Source: Candidatus Hydrogenisulfobacillus filiaventi (GTDB lineage: Bacteria > Bacillota > Sulfobacillia > Sulfobacillales > R501). From it: 64,000 bases of DNA. Shown here in pieces: positions 41,575 through 52,238 of this stretch. A program made the position numbers and the translations under genes. The stretch is from NCBI GenBank assembly GCA_902809825.1, contig LR778114.1:2170001-2234000 (forward strand). Direction: 5' to 3'. Each line of letters opens with the position of its first letter. Within the stretch, counting starts at the first letter, position 1. The notes beneath the pieces were generated by a model. The model was not told the origin of the DNA and did no database searches. It saw only the letters and a list, made by a program, of their open reading frames with translations.

Positions 41575-42372
41575 CTACTCCCCCCCAGCTGCCGGCCCGC
41601 CGCGCGCCGCGACGGCGAACGGGTCCCGGTCAAAGGCGATCCACTCCAATGTTAACCCTTGGGCCGGCGCCAGTCGGGCAAATTTTTGCGCCGGCCGCTC
41701 CAGCGCCGCCAGCACCGCCGCCTCCGGACCGCCTCCGCCGACAAACACCAGCGCCCCCATGATCATCCGGACCATGTGGTACAGGAACCCGTCGGCCACA
41801 ATCCAGAGCGTCCACAACCGGCCAGGCTCCTCCGGCTCGAACCGGCAGACCAGCACCCGCCGGCGGGTGGTCCGGGCGCTGGACCCCTCCTTGCGGAAGG
41901 CCCGGAAGTCATGGGTGCCTTCAAACCGCCGGGCGAGGCGGCTCATCGCCGCCAGGTCGAGGGGCGTCTCCGGGGTCCACACCCGCCCGGCCCACTCCAG
42001 GGGGCACCGCTCCGCCCCGGTCCAGACGCGGTAGGCATACGCCTTGGCGGTGGCGTGCCGGCGGGGGTCCCAATGCGGGTCGGCCACCCGGGCCACCGCC
42101 TCCAGGCGCAGGTCGGGGGGAAGCCGGCGGTTCAACACCGGCAGCAGGTGCTCCTCCGGGATGGGGCAGGGTCCGTCCCAACTCACCACCTGACCGCGGG
42201 CATGCACCCCGGCATCGGTGCGGCCGGCCCCCCGGATGCGGCCCGGACCGCCCAGGACGGCGGTGAACACCCGCTCCAGTTCGCCCTGCACCGTCCGGAC
42301 CGCGCGGCCGGCCTGGATTTGAAAGCCGTGAAAGGCGCGCCCGTCATAGGCCACCCGCGCTACCAGCGCCAT
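41575..42372 (-). CDS. truA: tRNA pseudouridine synthase A
   Basis: 265 residues forming pseudouridine at tRNA positions 38-40. The catalytic aspartate lies in GAGRTDAGVHARGQV; FRAFRKEGSS and FLYHMVRMIMGAL follow. ATG 42372 has GGGAGCAGGC upstream. In most Bacillota truA is the next gene after the ECF transporter genes and before rplM; here it directly follows rplQ and leads into proline dehydrogenase. Confidence 0.95.
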   Translation of the reverse strand: MALVARVAYDGRAFHGFQIQAGRAVRTVQGELERVFTAVLGGPGRIRGAGRTDAGVHARGQVVSWDGPCPIPEEHLLPVLNRRLPPDLRLEAVARVADPHWDPRRHATAKAYAYRVWTGAERCPLEWAGRVWTPETPLDLAAMSRLARRFEGTHDFRAFRKEGSSARTTRRRVLVCRFEPEEPGRLWTLWIVADGFLYHMVRMIMGALVFVGGGGPEAAVLAALERPAQKFARLAPAQGLTLEWIAFDRDPFAVAARGGPAAGGE

Positions 42373-42401
42373 GCCTGCTCCCTCCCGGGCCCGGACGCAC
42401 A

Positions 42402-42433
42402 GCACCCGCAGCCGGCATGCCGGCTGCGGGTGC
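42402..42433 (-). terminator. terminator of the ribosomal super-operon
   Basis: Perfect 32-bp palindrome (arms GCACCCGCAGCCGGCA and TGCCGGCTGCGGGTGC) 16 bp beyond the rplQ stop and 30 bp before truA. No T-run, so it may act as a partial terminator or an mRNA-stabilising end. Confidence 0.7.
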
Positions 42434-42449
42434 CTCCCTACGGGGATGA

Positions 42450-42794
42450 TCAGACCAGCTCGATGACCGCCAGGGGGGCGTTGTCACCGCGCCGGTATCC
42501 GGCCTTAATCACCCGCGTGTATCCCCCGGGACGCTCCCGGTAGCGCGGGGCCAGGTCGGTGAAGACCTTGGTCACCACATCCTCATCCAGGATGTAGGCC
42601 AGGGCCTGCCGCCGCGCGTGCAGGCTGCCCCGCTTGCCCAAGGTAATCATGTGGTCGGCCACCCGGGACAGCTCCTTGGCCCGGGTGAGGGTGGTGACGA
42701 TGCGTTCCTCCCGCAGCAGGGAGGTGACCAGGTTGCGCAACATCGCCCGCCGGTGGTCGCCCGGCCGGCCCAGTTTGGTGTGATGTCCCGGCAT
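42450..42794 (-). CDS. rplQ: 50S ribosomal protein L17
   Basis: 114 residues, complete; [22 protein letters not shown] and [12 protein letters not shown] are family blocks. It closes the alpha operon after rpoA, 28 bp downstream. Ribosome site GGAAGGAGATC. Confidence 0.97.
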   Translation of the reverse strand: MPGHHTKLGRPGDHRRAMLRNLVTSLLREERIVTTLTRAKELSRVADHMITLGKRGSLHARRQALAYILDEDVVTKVFTDLAPRYRERPGGYTRVIKAGYRRGDNAPLAVIELV

Positions 42795-42822
42795 CGGCTC
42801 GATCTCCTTCCGTCCGTTGACT

Positions 42823-43770
42823 CTACTCCTCGGACGGCTTCAGGGACAGGCCCAGGGCAAACAGCTTCTCCTTGACCTCTTCCAACGACTTCTTGCCCAG
42901 GTTGCGCACCTTCATCATGTCCTCATCGGTCTTCTCGGCCAGTTCCCCGACCGTGTTGATGCCGGCCCGCTTCAGGCAATTGAAGGAACGCACGGAGAGG
43001 TCGAGCTCCTCAATGGGCATCTCCATCAGCCGGTCCTTCTTGTCCTCCTCGCGCTCGACCCCGATCTCCACCCCGGGGACGTTGTCGGTGAGGCGGATGA
43101 ACAGCTGCAGGTGTTCGGACAGGATCCGCGCCCCCATCGACACCGCTTCCTCCGGGGTCAGGGAGGCGTCGGTCCATACCTCCAGGGTCAGGCGGTCGTA
43201 GTCCGTGATCTGACCCACCCGGGTGTCCTCCACCCGCCAGTTCACGCGACGTACGGGGCTGAAGATGGAGTCGACCGGGATCACGCCAATGGCCTGTTCG
43301 GGGCGCTTATTCTTGTCCGCCGGGACATAGCCCCGCCCGCGCTCCACGGTCAGCTCCATGGCCAGGTGGCCGCCTTCGTCGATGGTCGCGATGTGCTGGT
43401 CCGGCTCCAGGATCTCCACATCCGCGTCCCCCTGGATGTCGCCGGCCACCACCTCGCAGGGCCCGTCCTTCTCCAGGCGCAGCACCCGCGGTTCATCGGA
43501 CCACAGCTTGAGGGCCAGGTGCTTGAGGTTGAGGATGATGTCGGCCGTGTCCTCCACCACCCCCGGGATCACCGAGAACTCGTGCAGGACGCCGTCAATC
43601 CGCACCGTGGTCACCGCCGCGCCCGGCAGGGAGGACAGCAGCACCCGGCGCAAGGCATTGCCGAGGGTGGTGCCGTAACCCCGCTCCAGCGGCTCGATGG
43701 TGAAGGCCCCGTAGTGGGGATCGCTGCCATCGTCCACGCGACGGATTTCTGGCTTCTCGATTTCGGTCAT
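42823..43770 (-). CDS. rpoA: RNA polymerase alpha subunit
   Basis: 315 residues: N-terminal assembly domain ([17 protein letters not shown] near residue 35) and C-terminal promoter-binding domain ([23 protein letters not shown]). ATG 43770 is the conserved start; the open frame extends upstream without a better site. Confidence 0.97.
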   Translation of the reverse strand: MTEIEKPEIRRVDDGSDPHYGAFTIEPLERGYGTTLGNALRRVLLSSLPGAAVTTVRIDGVLHEFSVIPGVVEDTADIILNLKHLALKLWSDEPRVLRLEKDGPCEVVAGDIQGDADVEILEPDQHIATIDEGGHLAMELTVERGRGYVPADKNKRPEQAIGVIPVDSIFSPVRRVNWRVEDTRVGQITDYDRLTLEVWTDASLTPEEAVSMGARILSEHLQLFIRLTDNVPGVEIGVEREEDKKDRLMEMPIEELDLSVRSFNCLKRAGINTVGELAEKTDEDMMKVRNLGKKSLEEVKEKLFALGLSLKPSEE

Positions 43771-43807
43771 GGCAGGCCTTGTGCCCCCTCTCGCCCCGTG
43801 ACCGCGC

Positions 43808-44431
43808 TTACCGCGAGTAGAGCTCGACAATCAGCTGCTCCTGCACCGGGGCGTCAATCTCCTCCCGGGTCGGCAGGCGCAGCACCGTCCCCCTTAGCTC
43901 CTCGGGGTGGCTCTCCAGCCAGGCCGGGACCATCCGGGAGGCATTGGGGGCGAACTGCTTGAAAAAGGGCTTGTTGCGGCTGCGCTCGCGCACCGCCACC
44001 ACGTCCCCCGGCTTGACCAGGAAGGACGGGATATTCACCCGCCGGCCGTTGACCTCGAAGTGGTTATGGCGCACCAGCTGGCGCGCCTGCGCCCGCGAGG
44101 CCGCCAGGCCCAGGCGGTAGACCACGTTGTCGAGCCGCCGCTCCAAATATTGCAGGAGCACGTCGCCGGTGCGCCCGCGCCGCTTGGCTGCGCGCTCGAA
44201 GTAGCCCCGGAACTGCCCCTCCAGCACGCCGTAAACCCGCCGCGCCTTCTGCTTCTCGCGCAGGTGCACACCGTACTCGGAGAGTTTACGGCGCCCCTGC
44301 CCATGCTGGCCCGGCGGATACGCCCGGCGTACCACGGGGCACTTGTCCGTATAGCACTTCTCGCCCTTCAGGTAGAGCTTCACGCCCTCCCGCCGGCACA
44401 GCCGGCAGACGGGACCGGTATAACGGGCCAT
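43808..44431 (-). CDS. rpsD: 30S ribosomal protein S4, zinc-binding form
   Basis: 207 residues. The N-terminus carries CRLC and KCYTDKC, four cysteines for zinc, then the S4 RNA-binding domain ([28 protein letters not shown]). Primary 16S binder and, in relatives, translational autoregulator. AAGGAGG precedes ATG. Confidence 0.97.
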   Translation of the reverse strand: MARYTGPVCRLCRREGVKLYLKGEKCYTDKCPVVRRAYPPGQHGQGRRKLSEYGVHLREKQKARRVYGVLEGQFRGYFERAAKRRGRTGDVLLQYLERRLDNVVYRLGLAASRAQARQLVRHNHFEVNGRRVNIPSFLVKPGDVVAVRERSRNKPFFKQFAPNASRMVPAWLESHPEELRGTVLRLPTREEIDAPVQEQLIVELYSR

Positions 44432-44461
44432 CTGGCGCCTCCTTCCTCTCGTCCAGGCTGA

Positions 44462-44857
44462 CTACACGCGCCGCCGCTTGGGCGGCCGGCAGCCGTTATG
44501 GGGAATCGGGGTCACGTCCTTGATCATGCTCACCTCGAGGCCGGCGGCCTGAAGGGAGCGGATGGCCGCCTCCCGGCCGGCGCCGGGACCCTTGACCAGG
44601 ACCTCGACCTCGCGCACCCCGTACTCCATGGCTCCCCGCGCCGCGTTCTCCGCCGCCAGCTGGGCGGCAAAGGGCGTGCTCTTGCGGGATCCCTTGAAGC
44701 CGGCCTGGCCGGCTGAGGACCAGGACAGGGTGTTCCCCTGGGGATCGGTGATGGTGACGATGGTGTTGTTAAACGTGGAACGGATGTGGGCAATTCCCCG
44801 GTCCACATGCCTGCGGTCGCGGCGCTTGACGCGCGCGGCCGTTCGACGCGGCGGCAT
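44462..44857 (-). CDS. rpsK: 30S ribosomal protein S11
   Basis: 131 residues, complete, with the [18 protein letters not shown] block and the basic C-terminus [18 protein letters not shown]. Platform protein of the small subunit. Spaced 30 bp from rpsD. Confidence 0.97.
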   Translation of the reverse strand: MPPRRTAARVKRRDRRHVDRGIAHIRSTFNNTIVTITDPQGNTLSWSSAGQAGFKGSRKSTPFAAQLAAENAARGAMEYGVREVEVLVKGPGAGREAAIRSLQAAGLEVSMIKDVTPIPHNGCRPPKRRRV

Positions 44858-44906
44858 CGGTCGTTCGTTCCCCCTTCATCAGGCGGGCGTGGCAGCCCGG
44901 CCCGGC

Positions 44907-45278
44907 TTATTTCTTGCGCTTGGCGCCCACCGTGCGGCGCGGCCCCTTGCGGGTCCGGGCGTTGGTCTTGGTGCGCTGACCCCGTACCGGCAGGCCCCGG
45001 CGGTGGCGCAGCCCACGGTAGCAGCCGATGTCCATCAGCCGCTTGATGTTGAGCTGCACCTCCCGGCGCAGGTCCCCCTCCACCCGGTAGGTCCGGTCGA
45101 TGTAGTCGCGGAGCTTGCTGACCTCCTCCTCGGTGAGGTCGCGCACCCGCCGATCGGGGTCCACCCCCGTCGCCCTCAGAATTTCACGGGAGCGGGACCA
45201 GCCGATGCCATAGATGTACGGCAGGGCCGCCTCCACCCGCTTGTCGCGCGGCAGGTCCACCCCTGCAATACGCGCCAC
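44907..45278 (-). CDS. rpsM: 30S ribosomal protein S13
   Basis: 123 residues, beginning [16 protein letters not shown] and ending in the lysine-rich tail that contacts P-site t[25 protein letters not shown] is the diagnostic block. Confidence 0.97.
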   Translation of the reverse strand: MARIAGVDLPRDKRVEAALPYIYGIGWSRSREILRATGVDPDRRVRDLTEEEVSKLRDYIDRTYRVEGDLRREVQLNIKRLMDIGCYRGLRHRRGLPVRGQRTKTNARTRKGPRRTVGAKRKK

Positions 45279-45320
45279 GTAACCCCCTCCTTTGCCTTAC
45301 GGACGCCGGTCCGGGCCCCG

Positions 45321-45434
45321 TTAGCCCTGGACCTGCTTGTGCTTGGGATTTTCGCAGATCACCATCATGCGGCCATGCCGCTTAATCACCTTGCACTTTT
45401 CACACATCGGCTTCACCGAAGCGCGAACCTTCAT
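45321..45434 (-). CDS. rpmJ: 50S ribosomal protein L36
   Basis: 37 residues ([14 protein letters not shown] ...). Three cysteines and a histidine (C11, C14, C27, H32) form the zinc ribbon, so this is the zinc-dependent form. It sits between infA and rpsM as usual. Confidence 0.95.
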   Translation of the reverse strand: MKVRASVKPMCEKCKVIKRHGRMMVICENPKHKQVQG

Positions 45435-45474
45435 GCCGGCCCTCCCCTCCGGCCGGCCGGCGCGGCCGACCGGC

Positions 45475-45693
45475 CTATTTGTAGCGGTAGGTGATGCGTC
45501 CGCGCGTCAGGTCGTAGGGCGACAACTGTACCGTCACCCGGTCACCGGGCAGGATCTTGATGAAGTGCATCCGAATCTTGCCGGAGACGTGGGCCAGCAC
45601 CTTGTGCCCGTTGGCCAGCTCCACGCGGAACATGGCGTTCGGCAGCGGCTCGATCACCGTGCCCTCGACCTCAATCGCGTCCTCCTTCGCCAT
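45475..45693 (-). CDS. infA: translation initiation factor IF-1
   Basis: 72-residue OB-fold protein ([35 protein letters not shown]). Binds the A site during initiation. ATG 45693 is 6 bases from GGGAGGG; ATG 45699 is too close. Its start overlaps the KOW gene by 23 bp. Confidence 0.96.
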   Translation of the reverse strand: MAKEDAIEVEGTVIEPLPNAMFRVELANGHKVLAHVSGKIRMHFIKILPGDRVTVQLSPYDLTRGRITYRYK

Positions 45694-45982
45694 CGGCATC
45701 CCTCCCTTCCCGGTTCTGCATCATCGCCCGGATCCACGCCCGGACCGCCTCATCGGTCGGCGGCCCTCCCTCCACCGGCAGGCGGGCGGTGCCCACCGGC
45801 CGCACGTGGCGGGGGTTCTTGCGCTTAGGGGCCGTCACCGGCCGCCGCCGGCCGTCCGCCAGCAGCAGCCGGCCCTGGTCGGTCCCCACCACCACAAAAT
45901 AGCGGTTGCAATCATGACCGGCCGTCACCACCACCGTACGGCCCCGCCAGTCCCGCTTGCGTCCGTGCGTGTCCGCTCCCAT
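45671..45982 (-). CDS. KOW-domain RNA-binding protein
   Basis: About 103 residues: a KOW/L14e-like beta barrel ([32 protein letters not shown]) followed by a short helical tail ([13 protein letters not shown]). Such proteins sit between map and infA in many Bacillota and probably bind RNA or the ribosome. ATG 45982 is the likely start; TTG 45997 is in frame. Confidence 0.75.
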   Translation of the reverse strand: MGADTHGRKRDWRGRTVVVTAGHDCNRYFVVVGTDQGRLLLADGRRRPVTAPKRKNPRHVRPVGTARLPVEGGPPTDEAVRAWIRAMMQNREGRDADGEGGRD

Positions 45983-46021
45983 CCTGCAACCGCCCAAATC
46001 CGTTTATCCCGTACCGATCTA

Positions 46022-46789
46022 TTATACCCTTTTTTCGTCACTGCGCAGGGTGAGGACCTCGGGGCCGTCCTCCCCCAGGAAGACGGTGTGCTCGAAATGA
46101 CACGACAAGCGGTGGTCCAGGGTCACGACCGTCCAGCCGTCATCCAGCACCCCCACCTCCCAGGTGCCCTCGTTGACCATCGGCTCGATGGCCAGCGCCA
46201 GGCCCGGCCGGAGCAGGGGTCCCTTGCCGGGCTGCCCGTAATTGGGAACCTGGGGGTCCTCGTGCATGGCGCGCCCGATACCGTGCCCGACGTATTCCCG
46301 CACCACCGAGAAGCCGTGGGCTTCGACGTGCTCCTGGACCGCCCAGGAGACATCCCCCAGGCGGGCCCCCGGGCGCATGGCGGCAATGGCCCGCCACAAG
46401 GCCTGGTAGGTGACCTCCAGCAGCTCCGCGGCCCGGGGGCTGGGCGGCTCGCCCACGAACACGGAGAGGGCCGAATCCCCCACAAAGCCGTCAATCTGGG
46501 CCCCGAAATCGAGGCTGACCAGGTCGCCCGGCTTGAGCCGCCGGGCGCCGGGAATGCCATGCACCACCTCGTCGTTGACGGATACGCAGACGCTGGCGGG
46601 ATACCCGTGGTAGCCCTTGAACACCGGCACCGCCCCGCGGGCACGGGTCTCCCGCTCGGCCAGCACGTCCAGTTCGCGGGTGGTAATGCCCGGCCGCACC
46701 GCCGTCTTCAGGACCTCCAGGACCTCCGCCGTCACCCGTCCTGCCCGGCGCATCTTTTCCCGCTCCTGGGCGCTCTTGAGCTCAATCAT
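46022..46789 (-). CDS. map: methionine aminopeptidase type I
   Basis: 255 residues removing initiator methionine. Metal ligands are placed as expected: [17 protein letters not shown] (two Asp), [12 protein letters not shown] (His), AIEPMVNEG and [11 protein letters not shown] (Glu). It starts 7 bp after adk ends. No N-terminal zinc-finger extension. Confidence 0.95.
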   Translation of the reverse strand: MIELKSAQEREKMRRAGRVTAEVLEVLKTAVRPGITTRELDVLAERETRARGAVPVFKGYHGYPASVCVSVNDEVVHGIPGARRLKPGDLVSLDFGAQIDGFVGDSALSVFVGEPPSPRAAELLEVTYQALWRAIAAMRPGARLGDVSWAVQEHVEAHGFSVVREYVGHGIGRAMHEDPQVPNYGQPGKGPLLRPGLALAIEPMVNEGTWEVGVLDDGWTVVTLDHRLSCHFEHTVFLGEDGPEVLTLRSDEKRV

Positions 46790-46796
46790 GCGCCGG

Positions 46797-47456
46797 TCAC
46801 GCCTCCAGCTCCCGGTGATGCAGCGCGGCGATGATGCGCCGCGTCACCTCGTTTTCTGCGCCCTCGGCCGGCACCGTCACCAGCAGACCCCGGCGGCGGT
46901 AGTAGTCCACCACCGGCCGCGTCTCCTGCTCATACACATCCAACCGCCGGGCCACCGTCTCGGGCCGGTCGTCGGGCCGCTGGACCAGCGGTCCCCCGCA
47001 CACGTCGCAGACCCCGGCCACCTTGGGGGGATGATACTCCACGTGATAGGTAGCCCCGCAGCGCTCGCACACCCGGCGCCCCGTCAACCGGGCCATCACC
47101 AGGTCCCGATCCGCCTCCAGCAGCAGGGCGGCTGTCAGCCCTACCCCGCTGCGGGCCAGCATGCGGTCCAGGGCTTCAGCCTGGGCCACGTTGCGGGGAA
47201 ATCCGTCCAGGATGAAGCCGGCCCGGGCGTCGGGCTCCTGCAGGCGGGCGGCGACCATCCCGATGGTCACCTCGTCCGGCACCAGCTGCCCGGCCTCCAT
47301 GTACCGCCGGGCTTCCAGTCCCAGGGGCGTGCGGTCGGCCAGGTTCTGGCGGAAGATGGCCCCCGTCGAGATGTGCGGCACCCCGAAATGTGCGGCCAGA
47401 TGGTCGGCCTGGGTGCCCTTGCCGGCGCCCGGCGGCCCTAACAGAACCAGCTCCAT
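46797..47456 (-). CDS. adk: adenylate kinase, zinc-lid form
   Basis: 219 residues with P-loop GPPGAGKGT, the DGFPRN motif and a lid domain holding four cysteines (CERC and CDVC), typical of Bacillota. Balances adenine nucleotides. ATG 47456 is the conserved start ([10 protein letters not shown]); ATG 47465 is in frame. Confidence 0.96.
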   Translation of the reverse strand: MELVLLGPPGAGKGTQADHLAAHFGVPHISTGAIFRQNLADRTPLGLEARRYMEAGQLVPDEVTIGMVAARLQEPDARAGFILDGFPRNVAQAEALDRMLARSGVGLTAALLLEADRDLVMARLTGRRVCERCGATYHVEYHPPKVAGVCDVCGGPLVQRPDDRPETVARRLDVYEQETRPVVDYYRRRGLLVTVPAEGAENEVTRRIIAALHHRELEA

Positions 47457-47486
47457 GGCTTCCATCGCCCCTATCCGGTCGGGTTG

Positions 47487-48782
47487 CTACTTCATGAAGC
47501 CCTGATACTGCTTCATCAGGAGGTGGGCCTGCATCTGCTTCAGGGTGTCCAGGGCGACCCCGACCACGATCAGCAGCGAGGTGCCGCCGAAATACAGGCC
47601 GTTGATGCCCATGGCCATGGTCACAAACGACGGCAGCACCGAGACGATGCCGAGGAAGATGGCGCCGATGAAGGTCAGGCGCCCCGCCACCCGGCTCAGG
47701 TACTCGGCGGTGGGCTTGCCGGGCCGGATGCCGGGAATGTAGCCGCCGGCCTTCTTCAGGTCGTCGGCGATGTCATCCACCTTGAACACGACGTCCGCAT
47801 AGAAGAAGGTGAAGGCCACCACCAGCAGGAATTCCAGGATGATGTACGCCGGGGAGGTAAAGCCGAAGTACTGATCCAGGAAGGTGATCCAGCTGCCCTT
47901 TACGAACTGGGCCACCGTGTAGGGCAGGATGAGGAGCGAAATGGCGAAGATCACCGGGATGACGCCGGCCATGTTGACCCGGATCGGCAGGTGGGTGGTC
48001 CCCCCCTGGTACATGCGCCGGCCCACCACCCGCTTGGGGTATTGTACCGCAACGTTGCGCTGCCCTTCATTGACGTAGACCACCCCGGCGATGATGACCA
48101 GTGCCACCAGCAGGAACACCACCAGTTTGAACCAGCTGATGACGCCCGCGCTCACATAGCTGCCGAGCTGTTCAAGGCCATAGGGCAGGCGGGCAATGAT
48201 GCCGAAGAAGACCAGCAGGGAAATGCCGTTGCCGATGCCTTTGTCGGTGATTTGCTCCCCGACCCACATCATGACGATGCTGCCCGTGGTGAGGAACAGG
48301 GCGGTCAGCAGCAGCATGCCGATGGTATGGTGCTGATAGGCGTACAGGCCGTGGTAGGAGTAGTTGTAGAGGTAGAATGCCACCCCCAACGACTGCAGCG
48401 CACCCAGGATGAGGGCCAGCCACCGTGTCCAGGTGGTGATCTTCTTCTGCCCCTGCTCCCCTTCCTTGGACCATTCCTCAACCTGCGGGATCACGACGGT
48501 CATCAGCTGCATGATGATGGAGGCATCAATATACGGCACGATGCCGAGGGCGAACACCGACAGGGTCGCGGTGGCCCCGCCCGAAAACAGGTTCAGAAGG
48601 GCGAAAATGGTCCCGCCGAAGCGGAAGAGCGACTGGATCACACTGGCGTTCACTCCCGGCACCGGGATGTGGGCCCCCAGCCGGAACGCCACCAGCATCA
48701 ACAGGGTGAAGAGCAGGCGGCGGTTGAGGTCGGAGGCCTGCAGCATCCCGGCCAGGGCGCTGCGGCTGTTGTTGGGTGTCAC
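47487..48782 (-). CDS. secY: protein translocase subunit SecY
   Basis: 431-residue channel protein with ten transmembrane helices, the plug/IPVPGVN region after helix 1 and the cytosolic loops of SecY. GTG 48782 directly follows the rplO stop (TAGGTG), implying coupling. It exports all Sec-dependent proteins, including the signal-peptide proteins found in this window. Confidence 0.96.
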   Translation of the reverse strand: MTPNNSRSALAGMLQASDLNRRLLFTLLMLVAFRLGAHIPVPGVNASVIQSLFRFGGTIFALLNLFSGGATATLSVFALGIVPYIDASIIMQLMTVVIPQVEEWSKEGEQGQKKITTWTRWLALILGALQSLGVAFYLYNYSYHGLYAYQHHTIGMLLLTALFLTTGSIVMMWVGEQITDKGIGNGISLLVFFGIIARLPYGLEQLGSYVSAGVISWFKLVVFLLVALVIIAGVVYVNEGQRNVAVQYPKRVVGRRMYQGGTTHLPIRVNMAGVIPVIFAISLLILPYTVAQFVKGSWITFLDQYFGFTSPAYIILEFLLVVAFTFFYADVVFKVDDIADDLKKAGGYIPGIRPGKPTAEYLSRVAGRLTFIGAIFLGIVSVLPSFVTMAMGINGLYFGGTSLLIVVGVALDTLKQMQAHLLMKQYQGFMK

Positions 48783-49220
48783 CTAAATCACCTCGGCCTT
48801 ACCGGCGGCCTGTTCAATCTTGGCCCGCGCGGAGGCGGAAAAGGCCTGCGCCCGCACCACCAGCGGCCGGTCAAGTTCCCCTTCCCCCAGGATCTTGACC
48901 GGCAACGGCCGCCGCACCAGCCGGCGGTTGCGCAACAGCTCCGGGGTCACCTCGGTACCGGGCTCGAAGATGTTGAGGGCGCCGACGTTCACCACCTCAT
49001 ACTCCACCCGGAACGGGTTGACGAAGCCGCGCTTGGCCAGCCGGCGCACCAGCGGCATCTGGCCGCCTTCAAACCCGGGCCGGATCTTGGCCCCCGAGCG
49101 CGCCTTCTGGCCCTTCTGCCCGCGCCCGGCCGTCTTGCCCAGGCCGGACCCCAGCCCGCGGCCGCGCCGGGTCTTGCGGGCATGGGAGCCGGGAGCGGGC
49201 CGTACATCGTGAATCCGCAT
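48783..49220 (-). CDS. rplO: 50S ribosomal protein L15
   Basis: 145 residues with the Gly/Arg-rich N-terminus ([20 protein letters not shown]) and [17 protein letters not shown]. Late assembly protein. Standard position between rpmD and secY. Confidence 0.97.
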   Translation of the reverse strand: MRIHDVRPAPGSHARKTRRGRGLGSGLGKTAGRGQKGQKARSGAKIRPGFEGGQMPLVRRLAKRGFVNPFRVEYEVVNVGALNIFEPGTEVTPELLRNRRLVRRPLPVKILGEGELDRPLVVRAQAFSASARAKIEQAAGKAEVI

Positions 49221-49247
49221 GACCGTCCTCCTTCCGGGATTGCCGCG

Positions 49248-49436
49248 CTACTCGCCGATCTCCTCCACCCGCACCAGGTGCCGCACCTTGTGCACCATGC
49301 CCCGGATAGAGGGCGTGTCGTCATGTTCCACGTAGTGCCACATCTTGCGCAAGCCCAGCCGGTGCACCGTCTCCCGCTGGTCGGGGGGATGCCCGATCAG
49401 GCTGCGCACCAGCGTGATGCGCAACTGCTTAGCCAT
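49248..49436 (-). CDS. rpmD: 50S ribosomal protein L30
   Basis: 62 residues ([20 protein letters not shown]). Its ATG overlaps the rpsE stop by 8 bp, indicating coupling. Confidence 0.95.
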   Translation of the reverse strand: MAKQLRITLVRSLIGHPPDQRETVHRLGLRKMWHYVEHDDTPSIRGMVHKVRHLVRVEEIGE

Positions 49437-49977
49437 CGTTCGTCACCCCCAGGATCTCCCGCACGGTCTTGCCGCGCAGGCGGGCGACCTGGCTCGCCAC
49501 CTTCAACTGGCGGAGCCCGTCCATGGTGGCGGCTACCACATTGTTGGGATTCTTGGTGCCCAACGACTTGCTCAACACGTCGTGGACCCCGGCCAGCTCC
49601 AGGACGGCGCGCACCGCCCCGCCGGCAATGACCCCGGTCCCGGGGGCGGCCGGCTTCAGCAGCACCCGCCCGGCCCCGAAGGTGCCCACTACGCGGTGGG
49701 GGATGGTGGTGCCCAGGCGCGGCACCTCGATCATGTGCTTCTTGGCGTCATCCACGCCTTTCCGGATCGCATCCGGGATCTCGGCCGCCTTGCCCAGCCC
49801 GACCCCCACGCGCCCGTTCTCGTCCCCGACCACCACCAGGGCGCTGAAGCTGAACCGCCGGCCGCCCTTGACCACCTTGGCCACCCGATTGATGGAGACC
49901 ACTTTCTCCTTCAGCTCGGGCGCGCCCTGGGCCTGGCTGCCCTCCTGTGTGCGTGCCACGTTCTCCCCCCTTGCCAT
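49429..49977 (-). CDS. rpsE: 30S ribosomal protein S5
   Basis: 182 residues. Double-stranded-RNA-like domain ([29 protein letters not shown]) and C-terminal domain. ATG 49977 shares a base with the rplR stop. GTG 49959 lies just after AAGGGGGGAG and could be the true start, giving 176 residues. Confidence 0.95.
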   Translation of the reverse strand: MARGENVARTQEGSQAQGAPELKEKVVSINRVAKVVKGGRRFSFSALVVVGDENGRVGVGLGKAAEIPDAIRKGVDDAKKHMIEVPRLGTTIPHRVVGTFGAGRVLLKPAAPGTGVIAGGAVRAVLELAGVHDVLSKSLGTKNPNNVVAATMDGLRQLKVASQVARLRGKTVREILGVTNDG

Positions 49978-50342
49978 CAGAATTCCAACCCGCCTTCCCG
50001 GGCCCCTTCCGCCAGGGCCTTAACCCGTCCGTGGTAGGCATAGCCGCCCCGGTCGAAGACCACCTTGGTCACGCCCCGGGCCCGGGCCCGTTCAGCCAGC
50101 AGCCGCCCCACCGCCGCCGCCTTGGCCACCGTCAGCCGCCCTTCCATCTCCCGGAAGGCCGGCTCCAGGGTGGAAGCCGATGCCAACGTGTGCCCGCTGG
50201 TGTCGTCAATCAGCTGGGCATAAATGTGCAGGTTGGACCGGAATACGCTAAGCCGCGGCCGTTCGGGCGTCCCCGAGACCTTGGCCCGCACCCGCAGATG
50301 GCGGCGCTGCCGGGCCGCATGGCGATTGAACCGTGTGTACAC
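49977..50342 (-). CDS. rplR: 50S ribosomal protein L18
   Basis: 121 residues, starting at GTG 50342 ([19 protein letters not shown]). [23 protein letters not shown] is diagnostic. 5S rRNA-binding. The long upstream extension of this frame lies inside rplF and is spurious. Confidence 0.93.
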   Translation of the reverse strand: MYTRFNRHAARQRRHLRVRAKVSGTPERPRLSVFRSNLHIYAQLIDDTSGHTLASASTLEPAFREMEGRLTVAKAAAVGRLLAERARARGVTKVVFDRGGYAYHGRVKALAEGAREGGLEF

Positions 50343-50368
50343 CCCGCCTGCCTCGCTTTCCCTCCGGG

Positions 50369-50908
50369 TTAGCGCTTGCCGGTCTTCCCGACCTTGCGCC
50401 GGATGCGCTCGCCCAGATAGTGAATCCCCTTGCCCTTGTAGGGTTCCGGCGGCCGTACCGACCGGATCTGGGCCGCAACCTGTCCTACCTTTTCCTTGTC
50501 GTACCCGCGCACGATGATGTTGGTGGCGTTGGGCACCTCGAATTCGATCCCTTCCGGCGGGTCGATGTTCACCGGGTGGGAGAATCCGACCGTGAGGGTG
50601 AGGGTCCGTCCCTGCTTGCTGGCGCGGTAGCCGACCCCGGTCAGCTCCAACTGCTTCTGGTAGCCGGTGGAGACCCCCTCCACCATGTTGGCCACCAGCG
50701 TCCGCCACAGGCCCCACTGCTGGCGGGCCATGCGGCTCTCATTGACCGGCTCCACGCGCAGGGTGTTCTCCTCCCGCACCAGCCGGACCTCCGGCCGCAG
50801 GGTCCGCTCCAGGCGGCCCTTGGGACCCTGCACGCGCACCGTAAGACCGTCAATGTCCACCTCGACCCCCGCCGGCACCGCGATGGGCCGTTTTCCGATC
50901 CGTGACAC
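50369..50908 (-). CDS. rplF: 50S ribosomal protein L6
   Basis: 179 residues with [18 protein letters not shown] and the C-terminal [14 protein letters not shown] signature. Complete, standard position. Confidence 0.97.
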   Translation of the reverse strand: MSRIGKRPIAVPAGVEVDIDGLTVRVQGPKGRLERTLRPEVRLVREENTLRVEPVNESRMARQQWGLWRTLVANMVEGVSTGYQKQLELTGVGYRASKQGRTLTLTVGFSHPVNIDPPEGIEFEVPNATNIIVRGYDKEKVGQVAAQIRSVRPPEPYKGKGIHYLGERIRRKVGKTGKR

Positions 50909-50945
50909 CGTCTCCGCCTCCCTTCCGCCCGGCCAGCGCCGGCGG

Positions 50946-51395
50946 TTACCACACGTAGCAGAGGACCTCGCCGCCGGCCCGCAACCGCCGGCCTTCCTTA
51001 TCGGTCATGATGCCGCGGGAGGTGGACACGATGGCGATGCCCAACCCGCCCAGCACCCGCGGCAGCTCGTCCGCCCCGGCGTACACCCGCAGCCCCGGCT
51101 TGGAGATGCGCTTGAGGCCGCTGATCACCCGCTCGCGGTGCGGACCGTACTTGAGATACACCCGCAGGATAGCGCGCGGGCTGGCCTCCACGATCTCGAA
51201 GTCGCGGATGAAACCCTCGTCCTTGAGGATCTGCGCGATGGCCCGTTTTTCCCGCGACAGCGGGATGTCCACCGACTCGCGGTAGACGATGTTGGCGTTG
51301 CGGATCCGGGTCAGCATGTCCGCGATGGGGTCGGTGACGTGGGTCTTGACCCGGACCGGGGCGCCGCCCTTCTTGCGCGTGCTCGCGTCCTTCAT
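50946..51395 (-). CDS. rpsH: 30S ribosomal protein S8
   Basis: 149 residues, about 17 longer than usual because of a basic N-terminal extension ([16 protein letters not shown]) before [17 protein letters not shown]. No alternative start codon lies between, so the extension is probably real. C-terminal [12 protein letters not shown] is conserved. S8 represses the spc operon in relatives. Confidence 0.96.
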   Translation of the reverse strand: MKDASTRKKGGAPVRVKTHVTDPIADMLTRIRNANIVYRESVDIPLSREKRAIAQILKDEGFIRDFEIVEASPRAILRVYLKYGPHRERVISGLKRISKPGLRVYAGADELPRVLGGLGIAIVSTSRGIMTDKEGRRLRAGGEVLCYVW

Positions 51396-51396
51396 C

Positions 51397-51582
51397 TTAC
51401 CAGCTCGCCTTCCTTATCCCCGGAATCTCCCCGCGGTGGGCCATCTCCCGGAAGCACAACCGGCAGAGGCCAAAGTCGCGCAGGTAGCCGTGCGCGCGCC
51501 CGCAAACCCGGCAGCGGTGGTAGCGGCGGACCCGGAACTTGGGGGTCGCCTGCGCCTTGCGGATCCATGCTTTCTTGGCCAT
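51397..51582 (-). CDS. rpsN: 30S ribosomal protein S14, type Z
   Basis: 61 residues with two CxxC pairs (CRVC, CRLC) for zinc. It is the short Bacillota/actinobacterial form, not the 101-residue zinc-free form. Adjacent to rpsH with a 1-bp gap. Confidence 0.97.
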   Translation of the reverse strand: MAKKAWIRKAQATPKFRVRRYHRCRVCGRAHGYLRDFGLCRLCFREMAHRGEIPGIRKASW

Positions 51583-51598
51583 CGTGCTGTTCCCCCCT

Positions 51599-52153
51599 TT
51601 ACGCCTTGGCGAAGGGCATGCCCAGCCCTTCCAGCAGGGCCCGCGCCTCCTCGTCGGTGCGGGCGCTGGTCACAATGGTCACGTCCATGCCCCGGACCTT
51701 TTCGACCTTGTCGTACTCGATCTCCGGGAAGATGATCTGCTCGCGGACGCCCAGGGTGTAGTTGCCCCGGCCGTCAAACCCGCGGGTGGACAGCCCGTGA
51801 AAGTCTCGCACCCGCGGCAAGGCGATGAAGAAAAGCTTCTCCAGGAAGTCGAACATGCGCTGGCGGCGCAGGGTGACCATGCACCCGATCGCCATGCCCT
51901 TGCGCACCTTGAAGGACGCCACCGACTTCTTGGCCCGCGTGATCATCGGCTTCTGGCCGGTGATGGCCGTCAGGTCCGCCACCGCCGCCTCCAGCAGCTT
52001 GGGGTTCTGAATGGCGTCCCCTACCCCCATGTTGATGATCACCTTCACCAGCTTGGGCACCTGGGACGGGTTGTCGTAGTGGAAGCGCTCCGCCAGCTGC
52101 GCCCGCACCGCCGCTTCCCGCGCCTTGAGGTCGGTTACCTCCATTGTCGCCAC
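51599..52153 (-). CDS. rplE: 50S ribosomal protein L5
   Basis: 184 residues ([55 protein letters not shown]). Contacts 5S rRNA. GTG 52153 fits the GGAGG site better than the internal ATG 52144. Confidence 0.96.
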   Translation of the reverse strand: MATMEVTDLKAREAAVRAQLAERFHYDNPSQVPKLVKVIINMGVGDAIQNPKLLEAAVADLTAITGQKPMITRAKKSVASFKVRKGMAIGCMVTLRRQRMFDFLEKLFFIALPRVRDFHGLSTRGFDGRGNYTLGVREQIIFPEIEYDKVEKVRGMDVTIVTSARTDEEARALLEGLGMPFAKA

Positions 52154-52238
52154 CGTTCCAGCCTCCTGTCGCCCGTCGCGCGGCGGCCCTGCCGCCCGTT
52201 CCGCCGGGCCCTATGTCCGTCCGGAGGATCCCCCCGGG

